A DNA stretch of 64,000 nucleotides from Lolium rigidum (lineage: Eukaryota; Streptophyta; Magnoliopsida; Poales; Poaceae). This document shows, in pieces, positions 46,335 through 58,461 of the stretch. Position numbers and translations under genes: made by a program. The notes under the pieces were generated by a model, which did no database searches, was not told the DNA's origin, and worked only from the letters and a program-made list of their open reading frames with translations. Every line of letters begins with the position of its first letter. Position 1 is the stretch's first letter. Where the stretch lies: positions 254,278,510 to 254,342,509 of the forward strand of contig NC_061512.1 in NCBI RefSeq assembly GCF_022539505.1. Direction: 5' to 3'.

Positions 46335-46886
46335 TGATGTGGGCATTACCCTTCGGGTACCCGACATTGGCCTACCTCCTCCGGCCCAACAAGGGGCTCA
46401 TGAAGGTTTTCATGATCCGAGGTGGGCCCATACGTCGGCTGCAGCGGAGAAGACATGAAAGAAGATGGATTCTTGATGGACAAGACAAGGAGACGTCGAT
46501 AAAGGAAATGATAGATTAGATCTTGATGTAATCTAATCGAGTTCGGATAGGACTCTCGGACCTGGCCTCCTATATAAAGGCCAGGAGGGGGCCTGCCGAA
46601 CGACACACTTACGCAACCAACACAACCTAGTATACACCAACCCTAGAAACTTTGCCTTCCAGTGAGTTCACCGCAACGCAGTCTATCAGCTGCCCCATTG
46701 TAACCCTTTTTCATCGATAAATCAAGATCGGACAAGCAGGAATAAGGTTTTTACCTCATCGAGGGCCCCGAACGTAGGTAAATCTTGCCTTCTGTTCGTT
46801 TGGTATCTGATGTCTCGTGCTAACCTGCAGGATTCCGTCAACCCTAAGCCTCTCATGGTAGGCATTGCCGAGGAGCTCCCTCGCCA
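46335..46886 (+). repeat. Element E 3' LTR
   Basis: Starts TGATGTGGGCATT after the polypurine tract and ends CCCTCGCCA at the GGGTA duplication. The TATA hairpin is intact. Confidence 0.93.
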
Positions 46887-46891
46887 GGGTA

Positions 46892-47005
46892 CATAATATG
46901 CATCTATCAAAACATCTCACAGATATAATACAATCACATCTCATATAACAATATCATAGAACAAGGATCCACCACATAGGTATTGCAAATATGACCATAA
47001 TCATT
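46892..47005 (-). repeat. Element D LTR, continuation
   Basis: The sequence after the GGGTA duplication continues the AT-rich LTR text of D (CACCACATAGGTATTGCAAAT) and is cut at 47006 by a CACTA-type end. Confidence 0.55.
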
Positions 47006-47333
47006 CACTAAAAGAAAAGTTCTAATAGACAACGTCTCAAAATCGTCCGCTAAGGGGTATTTTTCGTCGTCTATGGGCCTAACCCGATATGGGTTCTGTT
47101 GTGGAAACTACGTCAGGCAAAGTCCTACCACGATTTTTTCGGTCCGTCGCGCTTGGGCGCCCTTCCGCCACGGAAAATCGGACCGTTGCAGAAGTGTTTC
47201 CGGGAGCCCGTTGACTGCTGACGTCATGCAAACTGACACGTGGCGGACACCGTTAACTGGCGGCTAACGGCGTTAACCGCCGAAACCCCGTGGTAGATGG
47301 TAGTCCCACACGAGGCCTCGCCACGTCTTAAGC

Positions 47334-48440
47334 GGGCCGGCCCATTAAGTTTACGGGCCGGGCCAGCCGACTTAGTTTGACCGGTCAACCGTATAGCCGG
47401 GCTGGTCCATTAGTTACGTGGGCCGAGCCTAACCTCTAAGGTTGATCGGTCAAAACATTAATGGGCCGGCCCACTAAGCATGTGGGCCGGGCCGAATGCA
47501 ATCGTTTGACCGGTCAACAGGCAAAAGGGCCGGCCCACAAAACATGAGGGACCCTTTCCTGTTATCGGGCCGGCCCATTTACCAAGTGGGGTCCACCTTA
47601 AAGCAAGTGGGCCGGCCCATGAAGTTATTGGGCCGGCCCAATTAGCCTGTGGGTCCCATTTTCCTCCTATAGGGCCGGCCCATTTAGTACGTGGGGTCCA
47701 CAATAGATTAAATGGGCTAGCCCAACAAGCCAGTGGCCGGGCCAAAATCACAGGTGGGTCCCACTTTCCCGTTAAAGGGCCGGCCCATTTAGTATGTGGG
47801 GTCCACCATATAGCAAGTGGGCCGGCCCAACAAGTTAGTGGGCCGGGCCAAAAACACAGGTGGGTCCCACTTTCCAGTTAAAGGGCCGGCCCATTTAGTA
47901 TGTGGGGTCCACCATAACGTAATTGGGCTGGCCCAACAAGAAAGTGGGCCGGGCCAAAAACACAGGTGGGCCCCACATTCCTGTTAAAGGGCCGGCCCAT
48001 TGAGCAAGTGGGGTCCACGATATAGCAAGTGGGCCGGCCCAATAAGTTAGTGGGCCGGGCCAAAAACACAGGTGGGTCCCGCATTCATGTTAAAGGGCCG
48101 GCCCAGTTTGTAAGTGGGGTCCACCATAACGTAATTGGGCCGGCCCAACAAGATAGTGGGCCGGGCCAAAAACACAGCTGGGGTCCCACTTACCTTTTAA
48201 CGGGCCGGTCCGGTTTGTATGTGGGGTCCACCACAGAAGCAATTGGGCCGGCCCAACAAGATAGTGGGCCGGGCCAAAACACCTGTGGGTCCCACTATCC
48301 TGTTAATGGGCCGGCCCATTTGGTAGTGGGGTCCACAACAGAAGCAAGTGGGCCGGCCCAAGTAGAGTGTGGGGTCCACTATAAATCAAGTGGGCTGGCC
48401 CAATAAGTAAGTGGGCCAGCCCATTTAGTTGTTGTTTATA
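47334..48440. repeat. 106-bp minisatellite rich in GGGCCGGCCCA
   Basis: Ten full units with starts at 47334, 47463, 47567, 47672, 47777, 47883, 47989, 48095, 48202 and 48308, then a partial unit from about 48413. After the first unit the step is 104-107 bp. Each unit has the palindrome TGGGCCGGCCCA twice or nearly so, a GTGGGGTCCAC box and a GTGGGTCCCAC box. Confidence 0.92.
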
Positions 48441-49572
48441 TGCCGGCACAATAGGCGCTTTAGGATTTTGCGGGCCGGCACATATGTGATTTCGCTTAAT
48501 TGGGGCGTTTAAGGGATGGGAATTTGTGATTTAGATACTGAGAATATTTACGCAGCATTGATTTCTGTCGGATAGCCTCACTTACCACAAGAAACAAAGA
48601 AAAAATGCGCGAAAGAACTATAAAAACTAACTAAATATTACATCAGCTGCAAGGCTTTGAAAAAATATTACAGAACCTAGAGAAATTGAATGGTAATTAA
48701 ACCTAGCAATTCAATGAAGCGATCCGGCAATCTTTTAAGTTGTCCACGCAGCACCTATATCTGAAACAAAGACATTACAAGTTAAGACAGCAACAATGGA
48801 AAGGCAAAGACACTACAATATTGTTTGCCAAAGAATTTGGAACTCATCATTTCGTCGTTATAACAAGATCATTGTAATGCGCACAATAAGCAAACAAAGA
48901 GTGCATGCCGCATAGCAATGACCAATATAACGAGCATGTTAAAATGAAACGACAGAGACTTACTACCGTCGAGTCCCATGCAAACCAACATGTTCGGGGA
49001 GTACAAAATTGGCATGAACAACATAGTAGCAGAGCTATAAATTTTGTAACAACGATCGAGCAAGATGAAGTTATGATGGCTACATCTACAGAGCAGGGAA
49101 TGTAAACCAAAAATAGAAGTTACGATGGCAAAAGCTAAAGAGGAGGGAATGTGAACCAACATGTGCCAAGTGCAATTACTTCATTTTGGCCGTGAACTAA
49201 ATAATACTCCGTAACTTATAGTGAAGGGGATGCAAATCAAGATGTTTCGGGATATAAACTTGTAATGAGCAACACATAGAGGATAGTTAATGCCGGAGCT
49301 TAGGATGGACCGGATACGTAATATAGTGGGATCACCGTGAACTTGTATAAGAGGGAATGCAAACCAATATGTTCAGCATTCCATATGTGAGCGTCATGCC
49401 AAGTCAGAGAAACAAGTCAATAATGCAGCTTTTGAAGAACAAGATGGCACGCAAAATTATTATCTAGTAGTATGACAAGTTTATTTGTACTACAGGCCAG
49501 ATAGCAGAGTGATAGCATGCCAAACTAAGTCCTTACTTTGTTAGCTTACAATGAAGTAGATACAAAACAATG
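48441..49572. other. Spacer with dispersed copies of a 25-bp motif
   Basis: No gene is supported. The motif GAGGGAATGCAAACCAACAT occurs in variant form at about 48970, 49091, 49142, 49216 and 49361. It continues after element F at about 56141, 56262, 56311 and 56450. Confidence 0.65.
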
Positions 49573-49577
49573 GCATC

Positions 49578-51167
49578 TGATACGTCTCCGACGTATCGAT
49601 AATTTCTTATGTTCCATGCCACATTATTGATGATATCTACATGTTTTATACACATTATATGTCATATTTATGCGTTTTCCGGAACTAACCTATTGACGAG
49701 ATGCCGAAGGGCCGGTTCTCGTTTTCTCGTGTTTTTGGTTTCAGAAATCCTAGTAAGGAAATATTCTCGGAATTGGACGAAATCAACGCCCAGGTTCCTA
49801 TTTTTCCCGAAAGCATCCAGAACACCCGAGAGAGGCCAGAGGGGGGCCACAGGCCCACCACACATGACCCCGGCGCGGCCTGGGGGTGGCCCGCGCCCCC
49901 CCTAGCGTGTCGTCGCCTCGTTGACCTTCTGACGCCGCCTCTTCGCCTATATAAAGGTCCCTGACCTAAAACTTTGATACCGAGAGCCACGATATGGAAA
50001 ACCTTACTGAGACGCCGCCGCCAATCCCATCTCGGGGGATTCTGGAGATCGCCTCCGGCACCCTGCCGGAGAGGGGATTCATCTCCCGGAGGACTCTTCA
50101 CCGCCATGGTCGCCTCCAGAGTGATGACTGAGTAGTTCATCCCTGGACTATGGGTCCATAGAAGTAGCTAGATGGTTGTCTTCTCCTCATGTGCTTCATT
50201 GTCGGATCTTGTGAGCTGCCTAACATGATCAAGATCATCTATATGTAATTCTATATGTTGTGTTTGTCGGGATCCGATGGATAGAGAATACTATGTTATG
50301 TTGATTATCAATCTATTACCTATGTGTTGTTTATGATCTTGCATGCTCTCCGTTATTAGTAGAGGCTCGGCCAAGTTTTTGCTCTTAACTCCAAGAGGGA
50401 GTATTTTTGCTCGATAGTGGGTTCATGCCTCCATTAAATCCGGGACAATGACGAAAAGTTCTAAGGTTGTGGATGTCTTGTTGCCACTAGGGATAAAACA
50501 TTGATGCTATGTCCGAGGATGTAGTTATTGATTACATTACGCACCATACTTAATGCAATTGTCTGTTGTTTTACAACTTAATACCGGAAGGGGTTCGGAT
50601 GATACCCGAAGGTGGACTTTTTAGGCATAGATGCATGCCGGATAGCGGTCTATGTACTTTGTCGTAATGCCCAATTAAATCTCACTATATTCATCATGTC
50701 ATGTATGTGCATTGTTATGCCCTCTCTATTTGTCAATTGCCCGACCGTAATTTGTTCACCCAACATGCTATTTATCTTATGGGAGAGACACCTCTAGTGA
50801 ACTCGTGGACCCCGGTCCATTCTTTACATATGAAATACAATCTGTCGCTATTGTTCTTTACTGTTCTTGCAAACAATCATCATCCACACTATACATCTAA
50901 TCCTTTGTTACAGCAAGCCGGTGAGATTGACAACCTCACTCGTTTCGTTGGGGCAAAGTACTTTGGTTGTGTTGTGCAGGTTCCACGTTGGCGCCGAATC
51001 CCCGGTGTTGCGCCGCACTACATCCCGCCGCCATCAACCTTCAACGTGCTTCTTGGCTCCTCCCGGTTCGATAAACCTTGGTTTCTTTCCGAGGGAAAAC
51101 TTGCTCGCCGTGCGCATCATACCTTCCTCTTGGGGTTCCCAACGAACGTGTGAGTTACACGCCATCA
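49578..51167 (+). repeat. Element F 5' LTR
   Basis: Starts TGATACGTCTCCGACGTATC and ends ACGCCATCA. TATA box CTATATAAAG at 49947-49956. A GC-rich inverted repeat at about 49865-49900 lies upstream of the TATA box. The same family is present as the inverted solo LTR at 12012-13609. Confidence 0.95.
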
Positions 51168-51178
51168 AGCATATTTTC

Positions 51179-51197
51179 TGGCGCCGTTGCCGGGGAG
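51179..51197 (+). other. Primer binding site of element F
   Basis: TGGCGCCGTTGCCGGGGAG, the canonical Athila-lineage site, 11 bases after the LTR. Confidence 0.9.
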
Positions 51198-51407
51198 ATC
51201 AAGACACGCTGCAAGGGGAGTCTCCACAATCCAATCTCTCTACTTTTTTTTTGTCTTGCTTTATTTTATTTACTATTTTGTTTGCTGCACTTATATCAAA
51301 ACACACAAAAAAAAATTAGTTGCTAGTTTTACTTTATTTACTGTCTTGCACTCTATATCAAAAACACACAAAAATTAGTTACTTGCATTTGCTTTACTTA
51401 TTTCAAC

Positions 51408-51581
51408 ATGTTTCCTTTTAATTTTACCGTAAAAGACATACCGGTAGGACGTGGGTCTATAGTTGGGAGAAACAATATAGAAGAATTTTTCAATCATGTT
51501 AGTACCGTTGAAGATTTTGAAGATAGACACTTGGTAGAACTTGCTCCTAATTATGAAATTGCTCTGCTGTCGTCGCTTTAG
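51408..51581 (+). CDS. Element F small gag-like ORF 1, 57 aa
   Basis: From the ATG at 51408, the frame begins MFPFNFTVKDIPVGRGSIVG, has an acidic helix-rich part (STVEDFEDRHLVELAP) and stops at 51581. It is too short for Gag. Position and sequence style suggest the N-terminus of an Athila Gag, with the rest in the next frame. Confidence 0.5.
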   Translation: MFPFNFTVKDIPVGRGSIVGRNNIEEFFNHVSTVEDFEDRHLVELAPNYEIALLSSL

Positions 51582-51586
51582 TTCGC

Positions 51587-51958
51587 ATGTTGGAAACTAA
51601 ATTTGTTAATCTCAATCCTATAATCCAACACATGTTTCTTACACTCGGTGATATGGAAGAAGGGGAAAAGAAAGATTTTGTTTTAGAAACCCTTCTTAGA
51701 GAATTTGGTGGTATAGCAAGAGAGGCTAGAAAGGTCTTTATTAAATATAAAATGCTTGGTTCTTATACCAATTTTGTTAGTATCCTTGAAAATATGGACA
51801 TGGAGAGAGTAAGGTACACTAATAATATTAATGATGGTGGGGAGATCAAAGTACCAATACCATGTAAGCTCCTAGCGATGAATGAAGCGCTAGAAAATAA
51901 CTATGCTTGGCTTGTTCCCGAAAATTTGTTTGATGAGAGCCAGCAAGCCCAAGACTAA
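51587..51958 (+). CDS. Element F gag-like ORF 2, 123 aa
   Basis: Open frame, MLETKFVNLNPIIQHMFLTL at the start, then FVLETLLREFGGIAREARKV, ending with FDESQQAQD. It follows ORF 1 by five bases in another frame. I see no known domain. It may be the second half of a broken Gag-like gene or an independent protein of this non-autonomous family. Confidence 0.5.
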   Translation: MLETKFVNLNPIIQHMFLTLGDMEEGEKKDFVLETLLREFGGIAREARKVFIKYKMLGSYTNFVSILENMDMERVRYTNNINDGGEIKVPIPCKLLAMNEALENNYAWLVPENLFDESQQAQD

Positions 51959-54534
51959 TGAAAAGGGAGCCGCTGAAACTTATGTATCCAACATACTATG
52001 CATGGTTGAGAAAGCTCCCAACACCCAAGGTAATGTCGATGCTTCATCTCTTGATAATACTTGATACACACTTTCTGCGCCTAGCTGAAAGGCGTTAAAG
52101 AAAAGCGCTTATGGGAGACAACCCATGTTTTTATTTTTGTTTTATACTTGAGTCTTGGAAGTTGTTTACTACTGTAGCAACCTCTCCTTATCTTAGTTTT
52201 GTGTTTTGTTGTGCCAAGTAAAGTCTTTGATAGTAAAGTGAATACTAGATTTGGATTGCTGCGCAGAATAGCATTTCTTTGTCTGTCACGAATTCCGATC
52301 TGCCTCTCTGTAGGTAGCTCAGAAAAATATGCCAATTTACGTGCGTGATCCTCAGATATGTATGCAAATTTAATTCAATTTGGGCATTTTCATTTGAGCA
52401 AGTCTGGTGCCTCAATAAAATCCATCTTTACGGACTGTTCTGTTTTGACAGATTCTGCCTTTTATTTCGCATTGCCCCTTTTGCTATGTTGGATGAATTT
52501 CTTTGATCCATTAATGTCCAGTAGCTTTATGCAATGTCTAGAAGTGTTAAGAATGATTGTGTCACCTCTGAACATGTTAATTTTTATTATACACTAACCC
52601 TCTAATGAGTTGATTCGAGTTTGGTGTGGAGGAAGTTTTCAAGGATCAAGAGAGGAGAATGATGCAATATGATCAAGGAGAGTGAAAGCTCTAAGCTTGG
52701 GGATGCCCCGGTGGTTCACCCCTGCATATTCTAAGAAGACTCAAGCGTCTAAGCTTGGGGATGCCCAAGGCATCCCCTTCTTCATCGACAACATTATCAG
52801 GTTCCTCCCCTGAAACTATATTTTTATTCCGTCACATCTTATGTACTTTACTTGGAGCGTCGGTTTGTTTTTGTTTTGTTTGAATAAAATGGATCCTAGC
52901 ATTCATTGTGTGGGAGAGAGACACGCTCCGCTGTTGCATATGGACAAATATGTCCTTAGGCTTTACTCATAGTATTCATGGCGAAGGTTGAATCTTCTTC
53001 GTTAAATTGTTATATGGTTGGAATTGGGAAATGCTACATGTAGTAATTCTAAAATGTCTTGAATAATTTGATACTTGGCAATTGTTGTGCTCATGTTTAA
53101 GCTCTTGCATCATATACTTTGCACCCATTAATGAAGAAACACCTAGAGCTTGCTAATTTGGTTTGCATATTTGGTCTCTCTAAAGTCTAGATAATTTCTA
53201 GTATTGAGTTTTGAACAACAAGGAAGACGGTGTAGAGTCTTATAATGTTTACAATATGTCTTTTATGTGAGTTTTGCTGCACCGGTTTATCCTTGTGTTT
53301 GTTTCAAATAACTTTGCTAGCCTAAGCCTTGTATCGAGAGGGAATACTTCTCATGCATCCAAAATCCTTGAGCCAACTACTATGCCATTTGTGTCCACCA
53401 TACCTACCTACTACATGGTATTTCTCCGTCATTCCAAAGTAAATTGCTTGAGTGCTACCTTTAAATAATTCAAAATTTATCACCTCTGATTTGTGTCAAT
53501 GTTTTATAGCTCATGAGGAAGTATGTGGTGTTTTATCTTTCGATCTTCTCATTTACTTCTGACAGACTTTCATAATGGACAAGTGGCTTCATCCGCTTAT
53601 CCAATAATTTTGGAAAAAGAGCTGGCAATGGGGTTCCCAGCCCCGATTAATTAACTTGCATTAATAATTCTCTTCACATGTTTTGCTCTGATTCATCAGT
53701 AAGCAACTTAATTTTGCAAATAGACACTCATTCATGGTATGTGATTGTTGGAAGGCACCCGAGGATTCGGTTAGCCATGGCTTGTGTAAGCAAAAGGTTG
53801 GGAGGACTGTCATCCATAAATAAAGAAAAACTAAACTAAAGTACATGTGTAAACAAAAGAGAAGAGGGATGATCTACCTTGCTCGGTAGAGATAACGTCC
53901 TTCATGGGAGCCGCTCTTGAAAGTCTGGTTGATGAGGTAGTTAGAGTGCCCACTACCATTCGTTGACAACAACAAACACCTCTCAAAATTTTACTTTTAT
54001 GCTCTATTTATGTTTTCAAAACCAAAGCTCTAGCACAAATATAGCAATCGATGCTTTTCCTCTGCGAAGGACCTTTCTTTTACCTTTTATGTTGAGTCAG
54101 TTCACCTATTTATTTCCACCTCAAGAAGCAAACACTTGTGTGAACTGTGCATTGATTCCTACATACTTGCATATTGCACTTGTTATATTACTTTACATTG
54201 ACAATATCCATGAGATATACATGTTATAAGTTGAAAGCAACCGCTGAAACTTAATCTTCCTTTGTGTTGCTTCAATACCTTTACTATGAATTTATTGCTT
54301 TATGAGTTAACTCTTATGCAAGACTTATTGATGCTTGTCTTGAAAGTACTATTCATGAAAAGTCTTTGCTTTATGATTCAGTTGTTTACTCATGTCATTA
54401 CCATTGTTTTGATCACTGCATTCATTACATGTGTTTACAATAGTATGATCAAGGTTATGATGGCATGTCACTCCATAAATTATCTTTGTTATCGTTTACC
54501 TGCTCGGGACGAGCAGAACTAAGCTTGGGGATGC
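51959..54534 (+). other. Element F non-coding region with three polypurine boxes
   Basis: No gene is supported. AAGCTTGGGGATGC occurs exactly three times: 52693-52706, 52751-52764 and 54521-54534, the last touching the 3' LTR. The part at 53300-53960 is similar to 14940-15330 and 16506-16790 of element A. Confidence 0.8.
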
Positions 54535-56127
54535 TGATACGTCTCCGACGTATCGATAATTTCTTATGTTCCATGCCACATTATTGATGATATCTACATG
54601 TTTTATACACATTATATGTCATATTTATGCGTTTTCCGGAACTAACCTATTGACGAGATGCCGAAGGGCCGGTTCTCGTTTTCTGCTGTTTTTGGTTTCA
54701 GAAATCCTAGTAAGGAAATATTCTCGGAATTGGACGAAATCAACGCCCGGGTTCCTATTTTTCCCGGAAGCATCCGGAACACCCGAGAGAGGCCGGAGGG
54801 GGCCACAGGCCCACCACACATGACCCCGGCGCGGCCTGGGGGTGGCCCGCGCCCCCCTAGCGTGTCGTCGCCTCGTTGACCTTCTGACGCTGCCTCTTCG
54901 CTTATATAAAGGTCCCTGACCTAAAACTTCGATACCGAGAGCCACGATACGGAAAACCTTACTGAGACGCCGCTGCCGCCAATCCCATCTCGGGGGATTC
55001 TGGAGATCGCCTCCGGCACCCTGCCGGAGAGGGGATTCATCTCCCGGAGGACTCTTCACCGCCATGGTCGCCTCCGGAGTGATGAGTGAGTAGTTCACCC
55101 CTGGACTATGGGTCCGTAGCAGTAGCTAGATGGTTGTCTTCTCCTCATGTGCTTCATTGTCGGATCTTGTGAGCTGCCTAACATGATCAAGATCATCTAT
55201 CTGTAATTCTATATGTTGTGTTTGTCGGGATCCGATGGATAGAGAATACTATGTTATGTTGATTATCAATCTCTTACCTATGTGTTGTTTATGATCTTGC
55301 ATGCTCTCCGTTATTAGTAGAGGCTCTGGCCAAGTTTTTGCTCTTAACTCCAAGAGGGAGTATTTTTGCTCGATAGTGGGTTCATGCCTCCATTAAATCT
55401 AGGACAGTGACAGAAAGTTCTAAGGTTGTGGATGTGCTGTTGCCACTAGGGATAAAACATTGATGCTATGTCCGAGGATGTAGTTATTGATTACATTACG
55501 CACCATACTTAATGCAATTGTCTGTTGTTTTACAACTTAATACCGGAAGGGGTTCGGATGATAACCTCGAAGGTGGACTTTTTAGGCATAGATGCATGCT
55601 GGATAGCGGTCTATGTACTTTGTCGTAATGCCCAATTAAATCTCACTATATTCATCATGTCATTTATGTGCATTGTTATGCCCTCTCTATTTGTCAATTG
55701 CCCGACTGTAATTTGTTCACCCAACATGCTATTTATCTTATGGGAGAGACACCTCTAGTGAACTGTGGACCCCGGTCCATTCTTTACATCTGAAATACAA
55801 TCCGCTACTATTGTTCTTTACTCGTTCTTGCAAACAATCATCATCCACACTATACATCTAATCCTTTGTTACAGCAAGCCGGTGAGATTGACAACCTCAC
55901 TGTTTCGTTGGGGCAAAGTACTTTGGTTGTGTTGTGCAGGTTCCACGTTGGCGCCGGAATCCCCGGTGTTGCGCCGCACTACATCCCGCCGCCATCAACC
56001 TTCAACGTGCTTCTTGGATCCTCCTGGTTCGATAAACCTTGGTTTCTTTCTGAGGGAAAACTTGCTGCTGTGCGCATCATACCTTCCTCTTGGGGTTCCC
56101 AACGAACGTGTGAGTTACTCGCCATCA
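54535..56127 (+). repeat. Element F 3' LTR
   Basis: Matches the 5' LTR along its length. The TATA box is at about 54902-54911. Confidence 0.95.
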
Positions 56128-56132
56128 GCATC

Positions 56133-56831
56133 ACCCGTAGTACAGGGAATGCAAGCCAACATGTTCATGGAGTAAAAAATTGGCACAAACAACATAGTAG
56201 CAGGCCATAATTTTTGTAACAACGACTGAGCAAGATAAAGTTATGATGGCTAGATCTACAGAGCGAGGCAATGTAAACCAAATATAGAAGTTACGATGCC
56301 AAAAGCTATAGAGCAGGGAATGCGAACCAACATGTGCAATTACTTAAAATTGGCCATGAACTAAATAATAGCAGGATGTTACTATAATACCTATAATTTT
56401 TGTAACAACGACTGAGCAAGATAGAAGTTATGATGGCTACATCTACAGAGCAGGGAATGCAAACCAAAATGTTCAATCGCTTAAAATTAGCAATGAACTA
56501 GAAAATAGCAAGGTGTTACGGTCATAGCTAGGAATGAACTAAAAGAGCTTCAGACAAACAAGCATGTGAACCCAGAACATGGCGCTAAAACAAGGGACTT
56601 ACATTACGAGAAGCACTCTGTGGGAGTCACAGCAGATCTTCCTGGGGTTGATAGATCCGGTGATGAAGTACGCTACATGTGCTACTTGGGGTTGGAGAGA
56701 CGGCCATTACACTTCATGGTTACTCATCTCATCTGCAAAAACGTAACGGCGCGTCGTTAGCACAAACAGGTTCCCGCAAGATTAAACAAGAACTTGCAGG
56801 CAAGCAATAGAAAAGCGACAAGTAGAAGAGT
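56133..56831. other. Continuation of the spacer interrupted by element F
   Basis: Resumes the text of 48441-49572, with more copies of the 25-bp motif and the shared string AGCAAGATAAAGTTATGATGG. No gene is supported; short frames here have no recognisable content. Confidence 0.6.
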
Positions 56832-57260
56832 TTAGATCATGCACGGCGCCGGTGAAGCGAGATCCGGTTCATGCACGGCGATGTCGGTGAGCAAGATCCG
56901 ATGCGGTGCACGACGGATCCGGCGAAGCGGCTCCGGTGGGGTGGACGATACCGCAGCTGAAGCGACTGCGGTAGACTCGCTGGATGAGCATATGGTTTCG
57001 AGGTTCGGCGGGGATGATCCGGTCCGGTTGATGACGGCGTCGATGAAGCGGCTCCGGCAGGCAGCCGGATGACGAGGATCGCGAGGCCTCGGGTAGGCCG
57101 GGGAAGTCCGGCGGGGATGTTCCGGTGCGGTGGTCGTGGAGGTGGGAGAGAGGGACTTGGGAAGTTCCGGTGGGTGGTCTGAGGGAAATGAATTTTTTTG
57201 GGAGGGTTTCCGGGCTAGGGAGGTGGTGATCCAAAAAATGACGGGCAGACCCCCCACCAA
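56832..57260 (-). other. GC-rich candidate exon, minus strand
   Basis: A GC-rich block stands out from AT-rich neighbours. On the minus strand it is open for 142 codons (MVGGLPVIFWITTSLARKPS at the start, ending SPAPCMI), and another minus frame is open for 169 codons from 57378. The sequence is rich in CCGGA-type repeats. I do not recognise a family. It may be the first exon of a transposon gene, or GC-rich non-coding DNA. Confidence 0.25.
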
Positions 57261-57376
57261 CCGACTTTGCTATCATCTCCACAGGGGTAGAATGGGAATT
57301 TGAAAGCGTGTGAAATTTTTGTATTTTGTGGGCGGGAAGATTTGCCGCTATGAGATTTTGAATTTGGCTACCGTCC

Positions 57377-58366
57377 AAGTATAATGATAAAAAAATTGTG
57401 ACACCGTACTAGTACCTCTGTTCAAGGCCGAGTGCAAAATCAAATCATCATAACAGTAAATAACGGTCACTACCATGATCATGTTCTATCTCTGAAATTA
57501 GCGTATCCGCTAGATCTTGCAAAGTATAATGATAAAAATAATTGTGAGACCGTACTAGTACTTCTCTTCTAGGCCGAGTGCAACAGCAAATCATCATCAC
57601 GTTGAAAATTAGTTACCATGATCATGATCTATCTCTAAAATTGGCGCATCCACTATATCTTGCAAAGTATAATGATAAAGAATTTGTGAGACGGTACTTC
57701 TGTTCAAGCCCGAGTGCAACATCAAATCATCATCATGTTGAAAATTTGTTACCATGATCATGATCTATCTCTAAATTTGGCGCATCCGGTAAATCTTGCA
57801 AAGTATAATGATAAAGAAATTGTGAGACAGTAGTAGTACTTCGTTCAAGGTCGAGTGCAACATCAAATCATCATCACGTTGAAAATTTGTTACCATGATC
57901 ATGATCTACCTTCGAAAATGGGCGCATCCGCTAAAACTTGCAAAGTATAATGATACAAAATTGTGAGACCGTACTAGTACTTATGTTCAAGGTCGAGTGC
58001 AACATCAAATCATCATTACATTGAAAAGTGTGTTACCATGATCATGATCTATCTCTGAATTTGGCGCATCCGCTAAATCTCGCAAAGTATAATGATAAAA
58101 AAATTGTGAGAATGTACTAGTACTTATGTTCAAGGCGGAGTGCAGGATCAAATCATCATCACGTTGAAATTTGTTACAACGATCATGACATATTTCTAAA
58201 ATTGGCGCATCCGCTAAATCTCGCAAAGTATAATGATAAAAAAATTGTGAGATTGTACTAGTACTTATGTTCAAGGCCGAGTGCAGGATCAAATCATCAT
58301 CATGTTGAAAATTGTTACAACGATCATGACATATCTCTGAAATTGGCGCATCCGCAAAATCTTGCA
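57377..58366. repeat. 141-bp tandem array, seven units
   Basis: Unit starts (AAGTATAATGATA) at 57377, 57522, 57665, 57801, 57943, 58085 and 58226, so steps of 136-145 bp. Each unit holds a CATGATCATGAT palindrome-like core, CAAATCATCATCA and GGCGCATCCGCTAAATCT. It is AT-rich and non-coding. Confidence 0.92.
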
Positions 58367-58461
58367 TGTGGCGCATCTCATTGCGGAGCAATAGGCCAGT
58401 GCTATCAAGGTTGAGGCGTCAGTAGCGTCATCGGGCTCTCCTCTTTTGAAAGATCTTCTAC

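Larger units (their letters stand above)
49578..56127 (+). mobile_element. Element F: non-autonomous Athila-like LTR retrotransposon
   Basis: A 6.55-kb element flanked by a perfect GCATC duplication (49573-49577 and 56128-56132). LTRs are 1590 and 1593 bp and differ by a few percent by eye, mostly C/T changes. The 3.4-kb interior has an intact Athila-type primer binding site, two short gag-like frames, a long non-coding region with three exact polypurine-like boxes and no pol gene. It must rely on enzymes of a relative. Confidence 0.95.
47006..57376 (+). mobile_element. Probable CACTA DNA transposon, left end and interior (split by F)
   Basis: The left end CACTAAAAGAAAAG and the subterminal text GACAACGTCTC and CGTCGTC look like grass CACTA elements. 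ATT (47003-47005) may be the 3-bp target duplication. A 106-bp minisatellite follows, then spacer with dispersed repeats, continuing after element F from 56133. I do not see the matching right end and no transposase is recognisable, so the right limit given here is only the start of the next array. Superfamily call is moderate. Confidence 0.5.

Noticed and set aside
47334..48440. Regular repeats considered as a CRISPR-like array.
   Set aside because: Units are contiguous 106-bp tandem repeats without unique spacers, in a plant genome; it is a minisatellite.
57377..58391. A 128-codon minus-strand frame in the 141-bp array.
   Set aside because: It encodes the same peptide unit repeatedly because the tandem unit is a multiple of three in part of the array; no start context or domain.
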